From Trochalopteron elliotii (lineage: Eukaryota > Chordata > Aves > Passeriformes > Leiothrichidae), in assembly GCA_024734555.1 (NCBI GenBank), contig JANPWX010000076.1, positions 3,120,531 through 3,184,530 of the forward strand: a stretch of 64,000 nucleotides of DNA, in the 5' to 3' direction. A program made the translations under genes and the position numbers. Positions 36,437 through 49,534 of the stretch are shown here, in pieces (position 1 is the stretch's first letter; every line of letters begins with the position of its first letter). Under the pieces are notes generated by a model. The model was not told the origin of the DNA. It saw nothing but the letters and a program-made list of their open reading frames with translations, and searched no databases.

Positions 36437-39400
36437 AGAATCTAAATTTGGTGTTCAATTCAGACAAGTATGTACAGCAAGTATGATACATCATAATATG
36501 ATCCAAGAGATTAAAAATAACTTCAGTAGTTTTGATACATAACATAATGTGTCATTAGACATATGCCAGAGGCAAACACAATGTTCTCTTCCTTTCCCTC
36601 ACACTTGTCATGAAGGATGGAGATGAGGGAATCTTTTTTCTCTGTTTGGTATGCTGCTCTTCTTGAAGGTTTATTGCAGTATTTGGAATAGCAAAATATT
36701 TATAAGAAAGGAACAGCAAAGTATTTCACTATCAAAAGACAAAAGGTGAGAGGAGAAAGGGTACATCATAATTTTCTCAGTCTTGTCTTCTGTTCAGCTA
36801 TCTAATGCACAGTGGAGTTAATTAGAATGTTTTCACAAGTGAGTTGAGAAAGGTGGATCACAGGGGGTATGGGTTTAGAAATGTTATTAAGTTTGGATTC
36901 ATGCTGCCTGTCTTGGTTACAATGCACCTTTCAAAAGCTTTAGTTTCTAACAAAACTGGATCTGCAGCCACAGCAACAGCAGGAGCAGATTTCAAGCGTA
37001 AAACAGAGTCTTCTCCTTCCCCAATCACAGTTGTCTGTTGGCTGGTTCTGGTACTGTATTGCAGTGAAGTGAACAAAGATGAAGAAAATATTAAAAGGTC
37101 AGCAGCTCAGACTTTAAGCAACTGATTGGAAAATAAGGGTGTGTATGAAAAATCTGGAACTTTGTGGATAATATTCTTTAAAAATGTGTAATATCACTTC
37201 AAAATGAAACTGTCAGCACAGACTTACTGCAGAGGACAAAATTGTGTCAAAAGGCTTCACAGAAAGGAAGGATTTATGGAGAAACTGACAGGTCCCCATT
37301 TTCCTGACAGACTGATGGAATCACACATATAACATTACACTAGGGAATCTCTGATTCCTCAGGGATTTTGTAGGGCTGTCTGTGCTGTGCATATATGGCC
37401 TCTGACTTCCTGTCTGTGTCAGGAAGGACAGGAGTCCTATAGCAGTCTGAAGCCCTGTGATATTGAGATCCATTTCCCAAGGTGATATCTCCTGTCTGAT
37501 GACCTCAGTGGACATATTTGGGAGCCTATTCCTATCAGGGCTACTGTGGCTGCAGAGATTGCTTTTGTACTTCTGCCATTCTCTCCTCCAAATAAACTTG
37601 TCTCTGCTTGGTGACTCCTGAAGGAAATGCCAATTGTTACTGAAACCTATGTGGCTATGGAGCACACATTCACTGAAGTCTAAAACAGAAAAGAGAAAGG
37701 AAAAATAGAACTGAAAAGCCATGCAATACACTAGCACATAACTGAAATAGAATGAGAGAGACAGATGCTTGGTGACATTCCTCCTGTCTCAACCTGACTA
37801 TTTGCTGATTGTTCTGACACATCAGATCAAAGTTGGCTAGGTCTGAAGCAAATACCACCAGGAAGCCATACAATTGTATTACCTCGAGTTCATGTATCTT
37901 GCTGCTCTATGAGGCCGATTAACTCAGCGTCTGATGCTAAACCCAGCCCAGACAGTGAGACTTTAGGGCATGAACAGTAGCAAAATTTCCAGTGTCTTAA
38001 ATGAGTTTTCATGTAAATGCTTATGCATCATGATGCTGCTTACCATTTTTGGAAGGTTTCTTCTTGATTTCTCTATTGGACATAATATATACTTTTATTG
38101 CTCAATGCTGCTTGGTTCTTATCTATAGCAAATTGTTTATAGCCTTTAACTACACTGTATGTCATCTGGAACATAAGAATATAGTTTGTGGGATGTAAAG
38201 TAAGAATATAGCACACAGTACAGCCCATGAAGTACTTCTTGAGCTTGCTTTGAACAAGCTACATCTGGAATTTGCATCAGTAGCAGCAGTTAGAGTACTC
38301 AGCTGGGATATCAGTTTCCTCCTAAGTAATTTCCACTTGACATGGTTAACTGAACTTAACCATGTTAACTTCATGCAGTAATTTTGGATGTAAGTGATAA
38401 GATGACTGTAGTTCACTCCGCTGCTTTGACATCTTAAAACAACTAGAGTTGATACTAGCAAATCAAGTTAATTTATTTGTTTTATGCTTAATTATTTAAA
38501 TGTGAACTTTTCTGAGCAGATAATGTGCCACTCATCAAAACATCAATGACTGATATTTTTAAGCAGCTCCAAAAGAAAGGGTCAATTTCTTAAAGTTGAA
38601 ACTTTAGGGTAATTTCAATATGCCATGAAAAAATATTTACTAAAGCAAATGATCAGAAAATAGCACTTGCTTAGTGCAACTAAGTGCAGCTTCATACCTG
38701 ACACAGGTTATTGATTTTCCTTTGCAAGTACTAGAAAACTTCACTCCCTCTGTGTAACCTAATGACCGGTAATTTAGGATGCAGTTAAACTCTGAATTCA
38801 GGAATGGAAAGAACCAACTTCACCACACAGCTGAAGCAATTCCCAGTTATATCTTTTCCCCACTCATGTACTGTTCCTTTAAAAAGTCTTATTATTACTT
38901 CCCAGCTGCATTATTTCTTGTATTTTACTTCCTTTTTGTATGTTCCAGAATATTGATTCAAGTTAATGCTTTTCAATACCCCTTAATCTATTTTCGTGTA
39001 ACTCTGTGGTTTGGAGATTTTTTGCAATCCGTTTTTTCCTGAAGTCAGGAAACATAAACTTTCCAGCATTTTAAAATCCAGTATTAAAATACATATTATT
39101 CTCATAGCTGAATGATTTTTCAATTTAAAAAAGTCATCAAATAAAACTATTTTAAAGCCATATATTAAAAAATTTCTAATATTCCCCAAGGCAATAAAAT
39201 TATCTCTCACGTTGTCCGTATATTTTAAACTGTGTTTGTGGACAAATGCACTAGAGCCATGCAATTACTGCTCTCTTTTTGAATTTCTTATATAAGTCTA
39301 GTATTTGTCCCTATTAAGGAAAAAAAAATAATTTGACGCTTAAAATGAAGCAGACTGATCTTTGCCAGGAGCAGCTACTCTGTCATTCATGTATGTATAG

Positions 39401-40380
39401 TTAAGATTAAATACAGCCCCTTGAGAAGAAAGAAAACAAATAAATAAGAGGTCCTAACATCTGAAAAACTTTTTGGGGATAATATTTATCCTATGTGACC
39501 CGAGCAAAATCACTCATGTCTTTCATATCTCTTTCCCTTACAGCATAAATAGGATAATTGTGCACATGGACTTCAATTTTCATGAAGAGGGTAGAGAGGG
39601 CAAAAGTCTAGACAGAAATAAACAGGTGCAATATGTCTAAGAATTAACTTGAAAATTGCAATAAGTAAACGTATTGCTAGTATAGGTCTCAATAATATAA
39701 TGACTGAAATTTAAATTGAGTTTTTTACATTTAAGTCACCATGAAATATAGTAATATTGATGAAACATCACCTTCTGCTTGACCTTCTCTATAGCTGGTG
39801 ACTAGAACTGGGGAAGAGAACTATGCAAGTTACTTTAGGAGCAAAGAAAAAGGGAAAAAGACAATTTGGGTGGTAGGTTTAATGAATAACAGCCACCTTA
39901 GAGAACCTGGAATACAGACAGTACTGCAAAAGTGCAACATCATTAGCCAGAAGTTTCTGAGACACAGTGTATGCAAACCTGAGGCTGTGCAACAGATCAT
40001 ATTTACAACATTAAACATTTTTACCAGACAAATATAAAAGAACATTTGATGTTCACAGTCTAGAAGTGTAGCAGAGACTGCAGATATTTTGGAGGGGAAA
40101 TATTAGAGTTCCTCAAGGAAGAGAGAAGAGAGACTTGTAATGGAAAAAAGAACCAAACTGACCAAAAAAACTAAGTCTAAAAGAATTGATAAATACTTTG
40201 CATTGGCAATAGTATGTCAGGTTTTTGAAAATCTATGAAACTTTTTTGAAAAATATGGCCCCTTACAATGATAATGTTAAGGAGCTAGAGTTTACATTGG
40301 TAAGAATGGAAGGAAAATAAAATACAAAGGCATCATGTCAAATATATGATATGTGTAATAAAACATATGTCAGTACTTTT

Positions 40381-40420
40381 TCTAAATAATATAATTATTG
40401 TCTAAATAATATCATTATAG
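40381..40420. repeat. 20-bp tandem duplication (2 copies)
   Basis: TCTAAATAATATAATTATTG is followed immediately by TCTAAATAATATCATTATAG, a head-to-tail pair with three differences. It is a small local duplication. Confidence 0.9.
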
Positions 40421-41514
40421 CCACTTCAACCATAGCATCATTACAAAAAGTTGTGTGAGAATTATATAATATAAAAGAGACTAGAGGTCAAAAAGCATTT
40501 AAATATGTGATAAACTGAAGCAAATGGATATTTGAGGCATAAAATTATAATTTTTTGTCTCTTCTTTCAATTGAGAAATTCAATCCGTATGTAAGTCCTA
40601 AAGATCCTATCAATACCTACAGAGGAAATATTCTACAATTATATAATTTTTGTGACTTTCAGGGATCAATCAACACTGGTTATCAAGTTGAGTATGAGAT
40701 GTGGTCAAATACCTTGCATTATAAAATACAAGTTTTCAATGAAAGTGTTTTATTGTCTAGACATCAGAATGCCTGATTTGTAGAAATATCTTAGGTTCCA
40801 AATTTTCATAGAAGCCTTGGCACTGAATTCACTTTTGATGCTTCCAAATATTTATTTAAAGTAGAGGGTTTTTTTAATTCAGGAATGTATAGCACAAAAT
40901 AAACTTAGAAATTAAATGCTGGTTACCAATGAACATGTTTTACAACATTAAATATACTAACAAAGTTATGACCCACCATGGAAATATATGGTCTCATGGT
41001 TATTTCCATAGAAAATTTTTCAGCTACATTTTATATGCTTTATAATGTCAATGAAAAAAAAAATAGAACTAAATCCATATCTCTTCATCTTTGGAAACTA
41101 AAATACCCAATTACTCAAATGAAAAGAAACAGACAGAATTCCTGACAGCTAAAACTTTTCAAGGAATTACTAGAAAATAAGCAATTAAATTGTACATCAA
41201 AAACTTTAGCAGTATCTAGGCTTCAGTAATCTGTACTTTCTTTAAGTCAGGGCAATTCTTATATATATTCAGATGAGAAAATGGATATGAAGTTTTGTCA
41301 AACTACACAGAAAAAAAGACAATTAAAAAAGTAACTTATTAAATAAGTACTTTCTCACAGTTTCTCCAAATATAATTTACCTTATTTTCTTGTTGGTTGT
41401 TGCAAAGGATTTTGTTCCAGCACCTCTGCTGGAGTAGTTAACTATTTAAACATATAGACAGAACACCTAGGCAGCATAGGACAGCTATGAAGGAAGAAAT
41501 GTATTTTCATGAAA

Positions 41515-41553
41515 GAGAAAAAAAAAAAAGAAAAAAAGAAAGAAAAAAAGTAC
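41515..41553. repeat. A/G-rich low-complexity tract
   Basis: Purine-only run of A and GAAA units on the plus strand. Low complexity; no further function suggested. Confidence 0.85.
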
Positions 41554-42309
41554 AGATTTGTAATCATTGACCTGTTAGAAAGCACCGTAATTATAATTAA
41601 AAATTTGAGAAAAGGTACCCCAAAGACAAAGGAATTAACTGAAGAAAATAAAATGAGGTGCAATTTAATTTAAAAATCCTTGTTCTTGATTTCACAAGTA
41701 AAGATATTGTGATTAACAGTGCTTTAAATGAAGTTCTGTGGAAGAGAATTTATATATCTTTAAGAAAATTACATTTTTCATTGTTTATCAAAATATCATA
41801 TATAAATATTTGTCTTGAGTTTTCAGCAAAAGTTTGTTAGGGTAATTGATCAGTCACAACAAGATGCATGAGAGAAAAACATGACTTGGCCCCCAGAGGT
41901 CCCATGAAGTACAATAGTGTTCAGTTGTGACAAAGAAAGAACTAAGATTTCTACATGTAAAGCAGAATTTACAACACTTCTTCTGAATCACCCTGAAACA
42001 GACCTTTGTATTTTTTGTTGCACGCATTTAAAAATAATAAATTTAGGACATGAACTCAAACCAAGACTTAAATTCATAATGCAAGAGCACTGGTAATGTC
42101 TCATTCCAAATTTATTGTCCCAGAATAATAGAAAGATTGTAGGATGCACCCTCACAGCCCCTGTTCCTTGTGGAAAAAATCTTGTTATTAAGGAAATCAG
42201 GGAAGGAAAGTTGTGTGTCTGATAATCATCAGAAAATAAACCACAGTTTTTTAATAATGTACATTTTTAAAAAGTAGGACATGGCATACTTAAATACAAG
42301 GATTTCCTG

Positions 42310-42545
42310 GGATTTTTTTTTTTTTTTTAAATAATAAAACCGGGAAATTTTGACTACATCTGTGACATTACAAGGGGTTTTTTTGATTTTTGGGTTTTTT
42401 TTTTGTTTGGTTGGGTTTTTTTTTTTTTGTTGTTGTTGTTGTTGTTGTTGTTTTGTTGATTTAAGTTTATTGTGTTGTTTTGTTTTGTTTATTGGTGAGG
42501 TATTTTTGTTGCTTGGTTGCTTGCTTGGTTGATTTTTTGGTTTTG
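42310..42545. repeat. T/G-rich low-complexity region with (TTG)n
   Basis: Poly(T) at 42,315-42,329, then mixed TTTG/TTGGG runs and a (TTG)n block at 42,428-42,450, ending in TTGCTTGG repeats. The plus-strand 60-codon frame of Phe and Cys across it is a low-complexity artefact. Confidence 0.88.
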
Positions 42546-44024
42546 AGACTGTGGAAAATCTCTTTCTAGTGTTACTGGGTATAGTTCTTTGTTGTGTATG
42601 GCACAGATCTGAAATGAAGAAGTAAGCTAGTGATCAACTTAAAAAGTCAACAAAAAACCCACAAGACAAGAAAACATCCACAGGTTCACTTTTTTATGAG
42701 AAAACTGAAGTATTATGTACAAATTTGATATCCAGATGGTGACTCTCATAAAAATCAAAATCTTGGATATAGTCTAAATTTGAAAAGAGGTTTAAGACAT
42801 TTTAGTACTTTATAAATGAACACATAGATGGATCTAAGGGAAAATTTATCCCTCACAAAATAGGGCCCTAAAAATTTATTTCTGTCTGAAACAAACAGAA
42901 GAATCATGCAAAATAATTTGCCTCAGCTGCTTATTAACATTGTGATCGATAGGCAAAAATTAAAGATAACAGCAGGGTATTCATTAAATTGAAAGTAATC
43001 TTTGGGGACTTCAAGTAAATGTAGATTTAAGAATATAATTCTGTGATTTAAAGCAAAGTAGCTTTACAGGAATCAGAATTTTAATATTCTTCAGAGTGGG
43101 CTACAAAAAGGACACCTATGGCGGATAAGAGAATCCATTTCAATATCTTAAACTGAAACCTAAACTAGAAAATTGGAACCGTTACACTGTTAGAATTTAT
43201 AAGCCTTTGGGAACGACCTCAGCAAAAATTTCAGGGACCACTAGATATCCAGATTTTAGGACCAATTAATATATATTAAAGTATTTAGCAGTACAGTGTT
43301 AAAATTTAGAGAAAATATTGAGTTTGTGTGTTTTGCTGGCAAACTCAAAGGGGAAAAAATGAAATCCAACATTTACATGAAAATTTTAAAACCGTAGCAA
43401 ATCCATTTTTCTCACAATAATAGATCCAGTTAGATATTTTTCAACTAAATCCTTTCTTGTCAGGAAAACACAGCTTTTAATGAATGAAAAAATGAAGGTA
43501 AAGTGAAAAATGTTAATTATAATGGTTTCAGTTTTCCATTTAGCTGCTATAATATTAGAAAGATTAGCTTTCATAAACTTGAAATCTTTAACTTCTTTAT
43601 GTCTCTTGACTGGCTTTCATTCCCATATCATATAGAGTATGAGTCATTTTTGTTTCCTTTCATGTTTCTCTTCTTACCCATAATCTGTCACAAAATGATG
43701 AAAGGTCAACTCTGCATCTGTGTGGTTATGATATCAATATTTATCACTCACTGGTTAAATTTATAAACAAACTCTTCCACAGTTTCTCCCACTCTAAGCT
43801 CCTATAACTAAGCTACTTCATTGTTGTTATAGGGAAAAATTGTTCAACTCCCATAGCTCAAATCAGATCAGGACCAGAGAGGTATTAAACAACACGTAAT
43901 TATTTGGCAGACAACTACATATTCAGGTTCCTCATCAGCAATACTACCAGTAATACACAATCCCAGAGAGTAGGAAAATGTTATTATACACCTAGAAATT
44001 TCAAAACATATTTCTGTAACTAGC

Positions 44025-44420
44025 ACCTCCCTAAGGCACCAGCATGGACATGTGGCCTGACACGATCCCCTGTGAACCTGGAGGAGACTTTCCCCTCCAC
44101 CACTTAGACATGGAGTCTTGCAGGGTGCAGGCTGCTCTCATGCTGAACAGGGAGTTGCTGGATCTGGTCCAGGCAAGGCTGGGGCTGCCACAGGGTGATG
44201 CTTGGTAGTGCCTAACCATGGTCACTGCTCCTGCTCTTGCTCCAAGTGCTCCTCTCCACTGATATTAAATAATTCCATGAGTCTGTTACACTGCTTCCCT
44301 TCAGACTGACCAGTCTCATTAACTGGGCTCACTCCAATGCTTACCCAAGCACTCTTGTGCTGTTCTTGGGGGATTCTGAACAATAAGGGATACCTCATCA
44401 TTCACATGTACAAATCCTAC
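44025..44420. other. GC-richer unclassified block
   Basis: Composition rises sharply relative to the surrounding AT-rich DNA. The block contains CACTTAGACATGGAGTCTTG and CCAGGCAAGGCTGGGGCTGC and has no long frame. It looks like an inserted element, perhaps an LTR fragment, but I recognise neither ends nor family. Confidence 0.3.
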
Positions 44421-45019
44421 CCCAAAAGTAGTGTTATTGCCTGTGGAAAAGTAACTGCAACAATATCTACTTTTTAGTTTATTTTTTAAAATTATATGCT
44501 AATAGGATGGCAATGGCACTTCAAAACATTTCTCTTATAGAAGCTGTGCAGATACATAGTTTAATTGATATTCATCTAATAATATTAAGATCATACTTAC
44601 AATGAAATCCTACCCCAAAGTGGATAAGATTAGCATTTGAACAGAATGTTTGATGATTTGCTTTTTTTTCCCAGTTAGTATTTTCTTTCAGAATATTCAT
44701 GCCAGAGGGAGCTCCAACATTTGTCCTTCTTGCTCTAAACTGAAATGCAGACATATTTGTGAAGATATCCCCATTATATAGAAACTATTTCTCATTAATT
44801 ATTACTCAACGCTGTCACAGAATATCTTAAATATACTATTTTTCTCTTGTATTTTATCAGTTTAAGGGGAAATAGACAACTTCATTGGTGGAACTGGTAT
44901 CTACATTATCCACATTAGAAACCTAGTTTAAACAGTCTCTAGTTCGGCCCTATGAAATCAGTGGCTGTCAGCAGTTGGTGTCCATTAGATATAATGCCCC
45001 GGAATCATTCTTCCATGTT
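44421..45019. other. AT-rich intergenic sequence
   Basis: No repeat or gene recognised. Confidence 0.55.
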
Positions 45020-45620
45020 ATTTTTATCTAAAAGAAACTCAGCTTCAGCAGCCTGGAAGCAGACTGGTGGCACACCAGGGTGTAGGTGAAAATAATGGGA
45101 AAATGGACTTGTTTCTGAACTATGACTCTCATGAAGAGGCACCCGTTACAGAAGACTGGCTCATAAAGACATTTGACTATTTAATTTTATTTTCTAACTA
45201 AAATGCCTTTTTTTTTTAGTTTTTTTTGCAAAAGGCAATTAGAGCAATTAAAAGGCTTTAGAGAGATTTCTGCAGCTACAACTGCATTTTTTAGCACAAA
45301 TACCAGAATTTAGATATAGGTCATCATTATGTAGATGTGGTGCTGCTGTTACGTGCATATTTTCTAAATTCCAGGCAACATTTCTATCATACATTAGAAG
45401 TTTGTCCACTGATAAGTGGAAGGTGTTTAGAAGGGAAAGTCAAAGGATTACAGAAAATTGATTACATGTGTTTAAATTAGAAACCTACATGTGAAGTTTC
45501 CCCTGCAAGGACATTGTAATTGATCTTTAATTATTTGGAATTTATTGCTAAATTCTACAGCAAAACTGATCGTCAGAAAACCTAGTGAATGTAAATAATA
45601 ATAACTGTTTATCACTAAGT
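45020..45620. other. Candidate conserved non-coding segment
   Basis: Repeat-free sequence with motif-dense AT-rich parts, for example TGTAATTGATCTTTAATTAT (45,514-45,533), TTAATTTTATTTTCTAAC and AGCAATTAAAAGGC. TAATTA and ATTGATC are typical homeodomain and Cut/HNF-like sites. There is no coding frame and no transposon signature. The impression resembles vertebrate developmental enhancers; it is unproven without an alignment. Confidence 0.25.
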
Positions 45621-45959
45621 GGAAAAAACATTTAGTTAAACTGTATTAAATCTTCGAAGAAGTGACATGAAAGAATAAAGAGATCTCAGGAAGCTTTTCG
45701 TAAGGAAATTGTATAAGGTGTTTTGTAACAAAGTGCAAGAGCAGCAGAATTACTTTTTTTTGCTTGTATAGCTAACAGAAATTTTCAAAGTTCATGACTA
45801 GAGACATGAGATGACTAAGTGAATTACCTTAGTGTCAAGCCTAAGGCAGTAGTGCTACAGCACCTTGGTAATGTAAAAGATGCTCAGAGGGCAGAGGGTG
45901 CCTCACATAATACATTGCATAAACCAGCTCTGCATATACAATACATATATATGATGAAA

Positions 45960-46102
45960 ACAGCTAATATATATATATATATATTCAAATATACTGATTA
46001 ACAATCTAATTTTTTAAAATGTTTCTCCCCAAAATTTATTTGAAAGATTATTTTTATATTTATATACATATATATACACACACACATATATATATATAAT
46101 CC
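45960..46102. repeat. TA and TA/CA microsatellites
   Basis: A pure (TA)n run at 45,967-45,984 is followed 65 bp later by a compound (TA)n-(CA)n-(TA)n run at 46,051-46,100. Both are ordinary dinucleotide repeats, likely length-variable. Confidence 0.92.
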
Positions 46103-47259
46103 TTCTCACTCACAGCTCCTTAAACTCTAAATCCTAACTAATGCTGGTTTCAGGAAAGTACCTTTAAAAAGAGATCTGGTTGATTAAATAATTGAAAATT
46201 TATAGAAATCTTTCTGTTCAAATTCCAAAAAGGGATTTAGGTTTTACTTGCTACATCCTGAAAACTGTCATTCCAGTGTCATAATGTTCTGAAAAATTTT
46301 CGCTGTAGTGCTTTGCTTTACAGGGCTGAAGTTTGCATTGATTCTGCCTACTGAATTTTCCTGTACCTTGTTTAGAAGGTCTAAGAACACAGATAATGAT
46401 AGTGGTATTCTACATGCGTTTACTGTGGAGTGCAGCTATATGAAAGCACAAAAATTACCATTAAAATAATTAAACTGATTAAAATCTAAATGCTGTATGG
46501 TTTTGGATACAATTCTATACTGAAACATTGAACTTCTTTCAAGTGTAGTTACCTCTGTTTACTTTTGGTTGCCTCAGTTCACTGACTCCAAACAAAAAGA
46601 GAAGCCATGTTTGCACGGGATTAAGGATTTCTGTCTAGTAGAATATAGAAGCTAAATGCATGTGAATCAATTATTCTCAAAAAGCAGAGAGAATTAATGC
46701 TAGGGTCTTTACCTTCAGTGTGAAAGTTTTAACTCCCAAACTGCTTGATTACAATACGGGTGGTGGAGGGGGGTTGATAACTTTTTTCAACTTTATCCTG
46801 ACTGACTTTTTTTTTTTCTTTCTTTTTCTTAACTTTTTCAGATGATTTTTTTTCTGTGAGTTTAACATTTACAAGACAAATCTGAAAAAAATTACAACTT
46901 CTCTTCCAAGATAGAAATTAGAATCTCTGACACGAAGTTGTAGTTGACCTTGTTCTTTATTCAAGGACGACTTTAGACTGGGGTGTCTGGCATTGTTTTC
47001 TGTACAGGTAAAGAAAATAAGATCAAAAAGAGAAGGAAGAAGTTGTCAAAGGTACACTTTCTTTGCATTACTTTATTTCCCCTTCTGTCCAGCCTAAAAT
47101 GTGTATTCATATAAAGTTTCAACTAGGCAATGTAACTTCCTCATTCATATAATCATTTTTAATCTTTCTCCTTCTAATATTTTATCTAAGTTAGCCACAC
47201 ATACATATATATGTAAGCTCTCATGTTTTTAAAAGTTTGGTTGTAGCATTGTGCAACAG
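46103..47259. other. AT-rich intergenic sequence
   Basis: No recognised gene or repeat apart from short T runs near 46,808. Confidence 0.55.
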
Positions 47260-47781
47260 TGTGTCCCCAAGAGTCATCTGCAGGGCCCAGTGTGTTCTGC
47301 TAATAAAGGGCTGAGGATAAAGGGGAGGAGATGGGGTCCTGTTTGGAAATCCAAATTCTGTTGATTATCAGTGCATGCATCATGGGTACAGTCTTGAATG
47401 TGTTCCAGGGACGAGAGCCAAAATGAGGCCAAGGATCCAGGATTATATGCTAAATAAAGGGGTGGTCCTGAAGGTCAGGGTCCAATACGGATGGGAAAAG
47501 TGGTGCAGAAGGGTGGCTAGGAGCCAGGGGGACTAATAGGATCACAGGGGTGGGGCACTGCAGCAAAAATAACCCAGTGGGATCCAAGGGAAGGAAGAAC
47601 ATTCTAGGAGGGGTGCATATATGTTGAATAGGGGCTGAACAGGGTGACATAACAAAACAATGAAACAACAAAACTTAAGAAATATTAACATGTGGCTGCG
47701 AAGGCCCATGGGAGGAAGGTTTTTCTCACCCTAATCTAAAAGGGCATCTCTCCTGGTGGCAGGCCCCTGGGCCTCCACACA
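47260..47781. mobile_element. LTR-like GC-richer block, strand unresolved
   Basis: About 520 bp of distinctly GC-richer sequence bounded by TGTGTCCCC and CCTCCACACA, which gives possible TGTGT/ACACA inverted ends. The interior has LTR-style phrases such as GTCCAATACGG and TATGCTAAATAAAGG, and a right end GGCAGGCCCCTGGGCCTCCA that I associate with bird LTRs. No matching target duplication was found and no viral protein flanks it. By analogy with other LTRs here the antisense orientation is more likely. The 73-codon minus frame inside (47,450-47,671) is proline/leucine-rich without a known domain. Confidence 0.45.
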
Positions 47782-49384
47782 TATGGTATTTTATAGGTAA
47801 TTGTTCAATCTTTTAAATTGATTATTACTACTGGAAACATCAAACGAAAGCAGAAATTACACACTGAATTTGTAATATATAATTTCTAAGGAGAAAATTA
47901 CAGTACTTCGATAAACATAAAAGTATATATTGCTTCAAGAGATTTGTATTTGCCATATTAGTGAATATAAATTATTTAATCTGGTACAAGTATTTGTACA
48001 CACATTTTTACAAGAAAAGAATCTAAAGGATAAAACCCAGTAATTCTACAACACAGAATTTTTGCTTTCTATAATAACCCACCCATTAAACAGGGACTGT
48101 TTCTGGGCATTAATTCAATTCCAACAATCCTTCTATGCCTGTTTTATGTTCTATTGAGTATCAGAAAAAGAGACTAGCATTTTTGTTGTGTGACTTCAGA
48201 ATTTCTCTCTTCTTAAAGGAGATAGCTCTACAAGGTAATTGATTCTAAATGGCAATGTCAGATAGCCACTGGTAGGACTCCAGGGCTCTATTAGTGTTTC
48301 CAGGCCAGACTTAGATTGTTTCAGATCACTTTGATCTTGGAATAAAATAGCCATTCGGTTCAGGAAACACTCATGGTTTTGGCAATACAGATGAGAATTA
48401 ACCTGTATTCTTTACACTGAAGACACTGAAGAAATAACTTCTAAGTTACTGATACAGCAAAATATAAATAAATTTTGCTTCCACTGATAGCAATGGTTAC
48501 AAGTCAAACATTTACCTATGCGCATCAAGAGCCTCACAGTAAACAATATTCACAAAAAAGAAAAAAAAGAGATGTATTTTGTAATAGGGTTTATCACCAG
48601 AAAAACTTTCATCAAAAGGTTCTGGTATTTAAGAGAATCACAGTTAACATAAAAGTATGTCTTTGTATTAGAGAAATTAAAAGCAACCAGAAAAGCGAAA
48701 ATGAAAAAAAGAAAGAAAAATACAAAGGAAGGGCAAAAGAAAGAAAAAAGAAAATACAAAGGTCAGAATAACATTAATTTGCAGAAGGTTTGAAAGAGTC
48801 TTGAAAGACAGATTAGTATGTAAAATCAGTATGTAAAACTCCACTTAAATTGTACAAAATAAGCTCCTGACTAAAGCAAACTTACACTTTAAAATGTTTC
48901 TGAAATTGCAATATTTCTGGAAACTGTGACTTAAGATATGAAGATTTTTATTCAGGGGCAAGTAAGAGGGCAATGTCCGTAAAACGCATACCATACAAAA
49001 GCCAAAGGGCAGATAACCCCAAAAGCTCAGTAAATATAAGTTACAACAGAACATTAATGGTTAAAACAGAAAACTAACCATCACATTAGGAAAATGTTCA
49101 GGTTTTCCAGATGAGTAGGTGAATCTTATTTTGACAGGAACAGCCATAGACTTAGAATACACTGAGAAGCATGTATTTGATTTTCAACTGTCTCCCATTA
49201 TCACAAAAATTTTGTTTCTGATTCAGAAGGCAGGAATTGCACATGGCCAATTAGAGTCTCAGTAAGACTCTACTCAGTGTGAGAGTGAGATAACACAGCT
49301 TTAGATGATCTGATTTCCTCTTATGCCTTTCATCTGAGTGAAAAATTTACATTACATTTACAATTACATGTGCTTGAAGAGCAT
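47782..49384. other. AT-rich intergenic sequence
   Basis: No gene recognised. A purine-rich stretch (48,552-48,760) with many GAAA units gives a lysine-rich 98-codon plus frame (48,475-48,771), an artefact of composition. Confidence 0.55.
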
Positions 49385-49534
49385 GACCCTGAGTTTAGCT
49401 CAGTTGGTTAGAGCTTGGTGCTAAAAATGCAAAAGTCGTGGATTGGATCCCCATACAGGCCATTCATTTAGGAGCTGGACTTGATGATCCTTCTGGGTCC
49501 CTTCCACCTCAGACTATTCAGTGATTCTGTGCTA
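49385..49534 (+). mobile_element. tRNA-Ile-derived SINE with CR1-like tail (TguSINE1-type)
   Basis: The first 78 bp or so (49,385-49,462) resembles tRNA-Ile. The A box TAGCTCAGTTGG (49,396-49,407) fits the pol III consensus exactly; then come GAGCTTGGTGCTAAAAATGC around the anticodon region and a B box GGATTGGATCC (49,440-49,450) with about three changes from consensus. The rest (GGAGCTGGACTTGATGATCC, CCTTCCACCTCAGACTATTC, GTGATTCTGTG) matches a CR1 3' tail, which lets such SINEs use CR1 reverse transcriptase. This body-tail combination is the songbird SINE first described from zebra finch. It is not a functional tRNA gene, since the folded arms are disrupted and it continues into the tail. 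Confidence 0.9.

Larger units (their letters stand above)
36437..44024. other. AT-rich intergenic sequence
   Basis: About 7.6 kb without recognised genes. The longest minus-strand frame (37,321-37,737, 138 codons) shows no domain or splice context. Local features include an exact-spacing 20-bp pair at 40,381, an A/G tract at 41,515 and a T/G tract at 42,375, listed separately. Confidence 0.5.

Noticed and set aside
37321..37737. 138-codon minus-strand open frame as a possible gene
   Set aside because: It is the longest frame in the window but shows no recognisable family and no splice-site framing.
42350..42532. Cysteine/phenylalanine-rich small protein
   Set aside because: Translation of T/G low-complexity sequence with (TTG)n.
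48475..48771. Lysine-rich 98-codon protein
   Set aside because: Arises from a purine-rich low-complexity tract.
49385..49462. Functional tRNA-Ile gene
   Set aside because: The B box is altered, arms do not pair cleanly and the sequence continues into a CR1-like tail, which marks a SINE.
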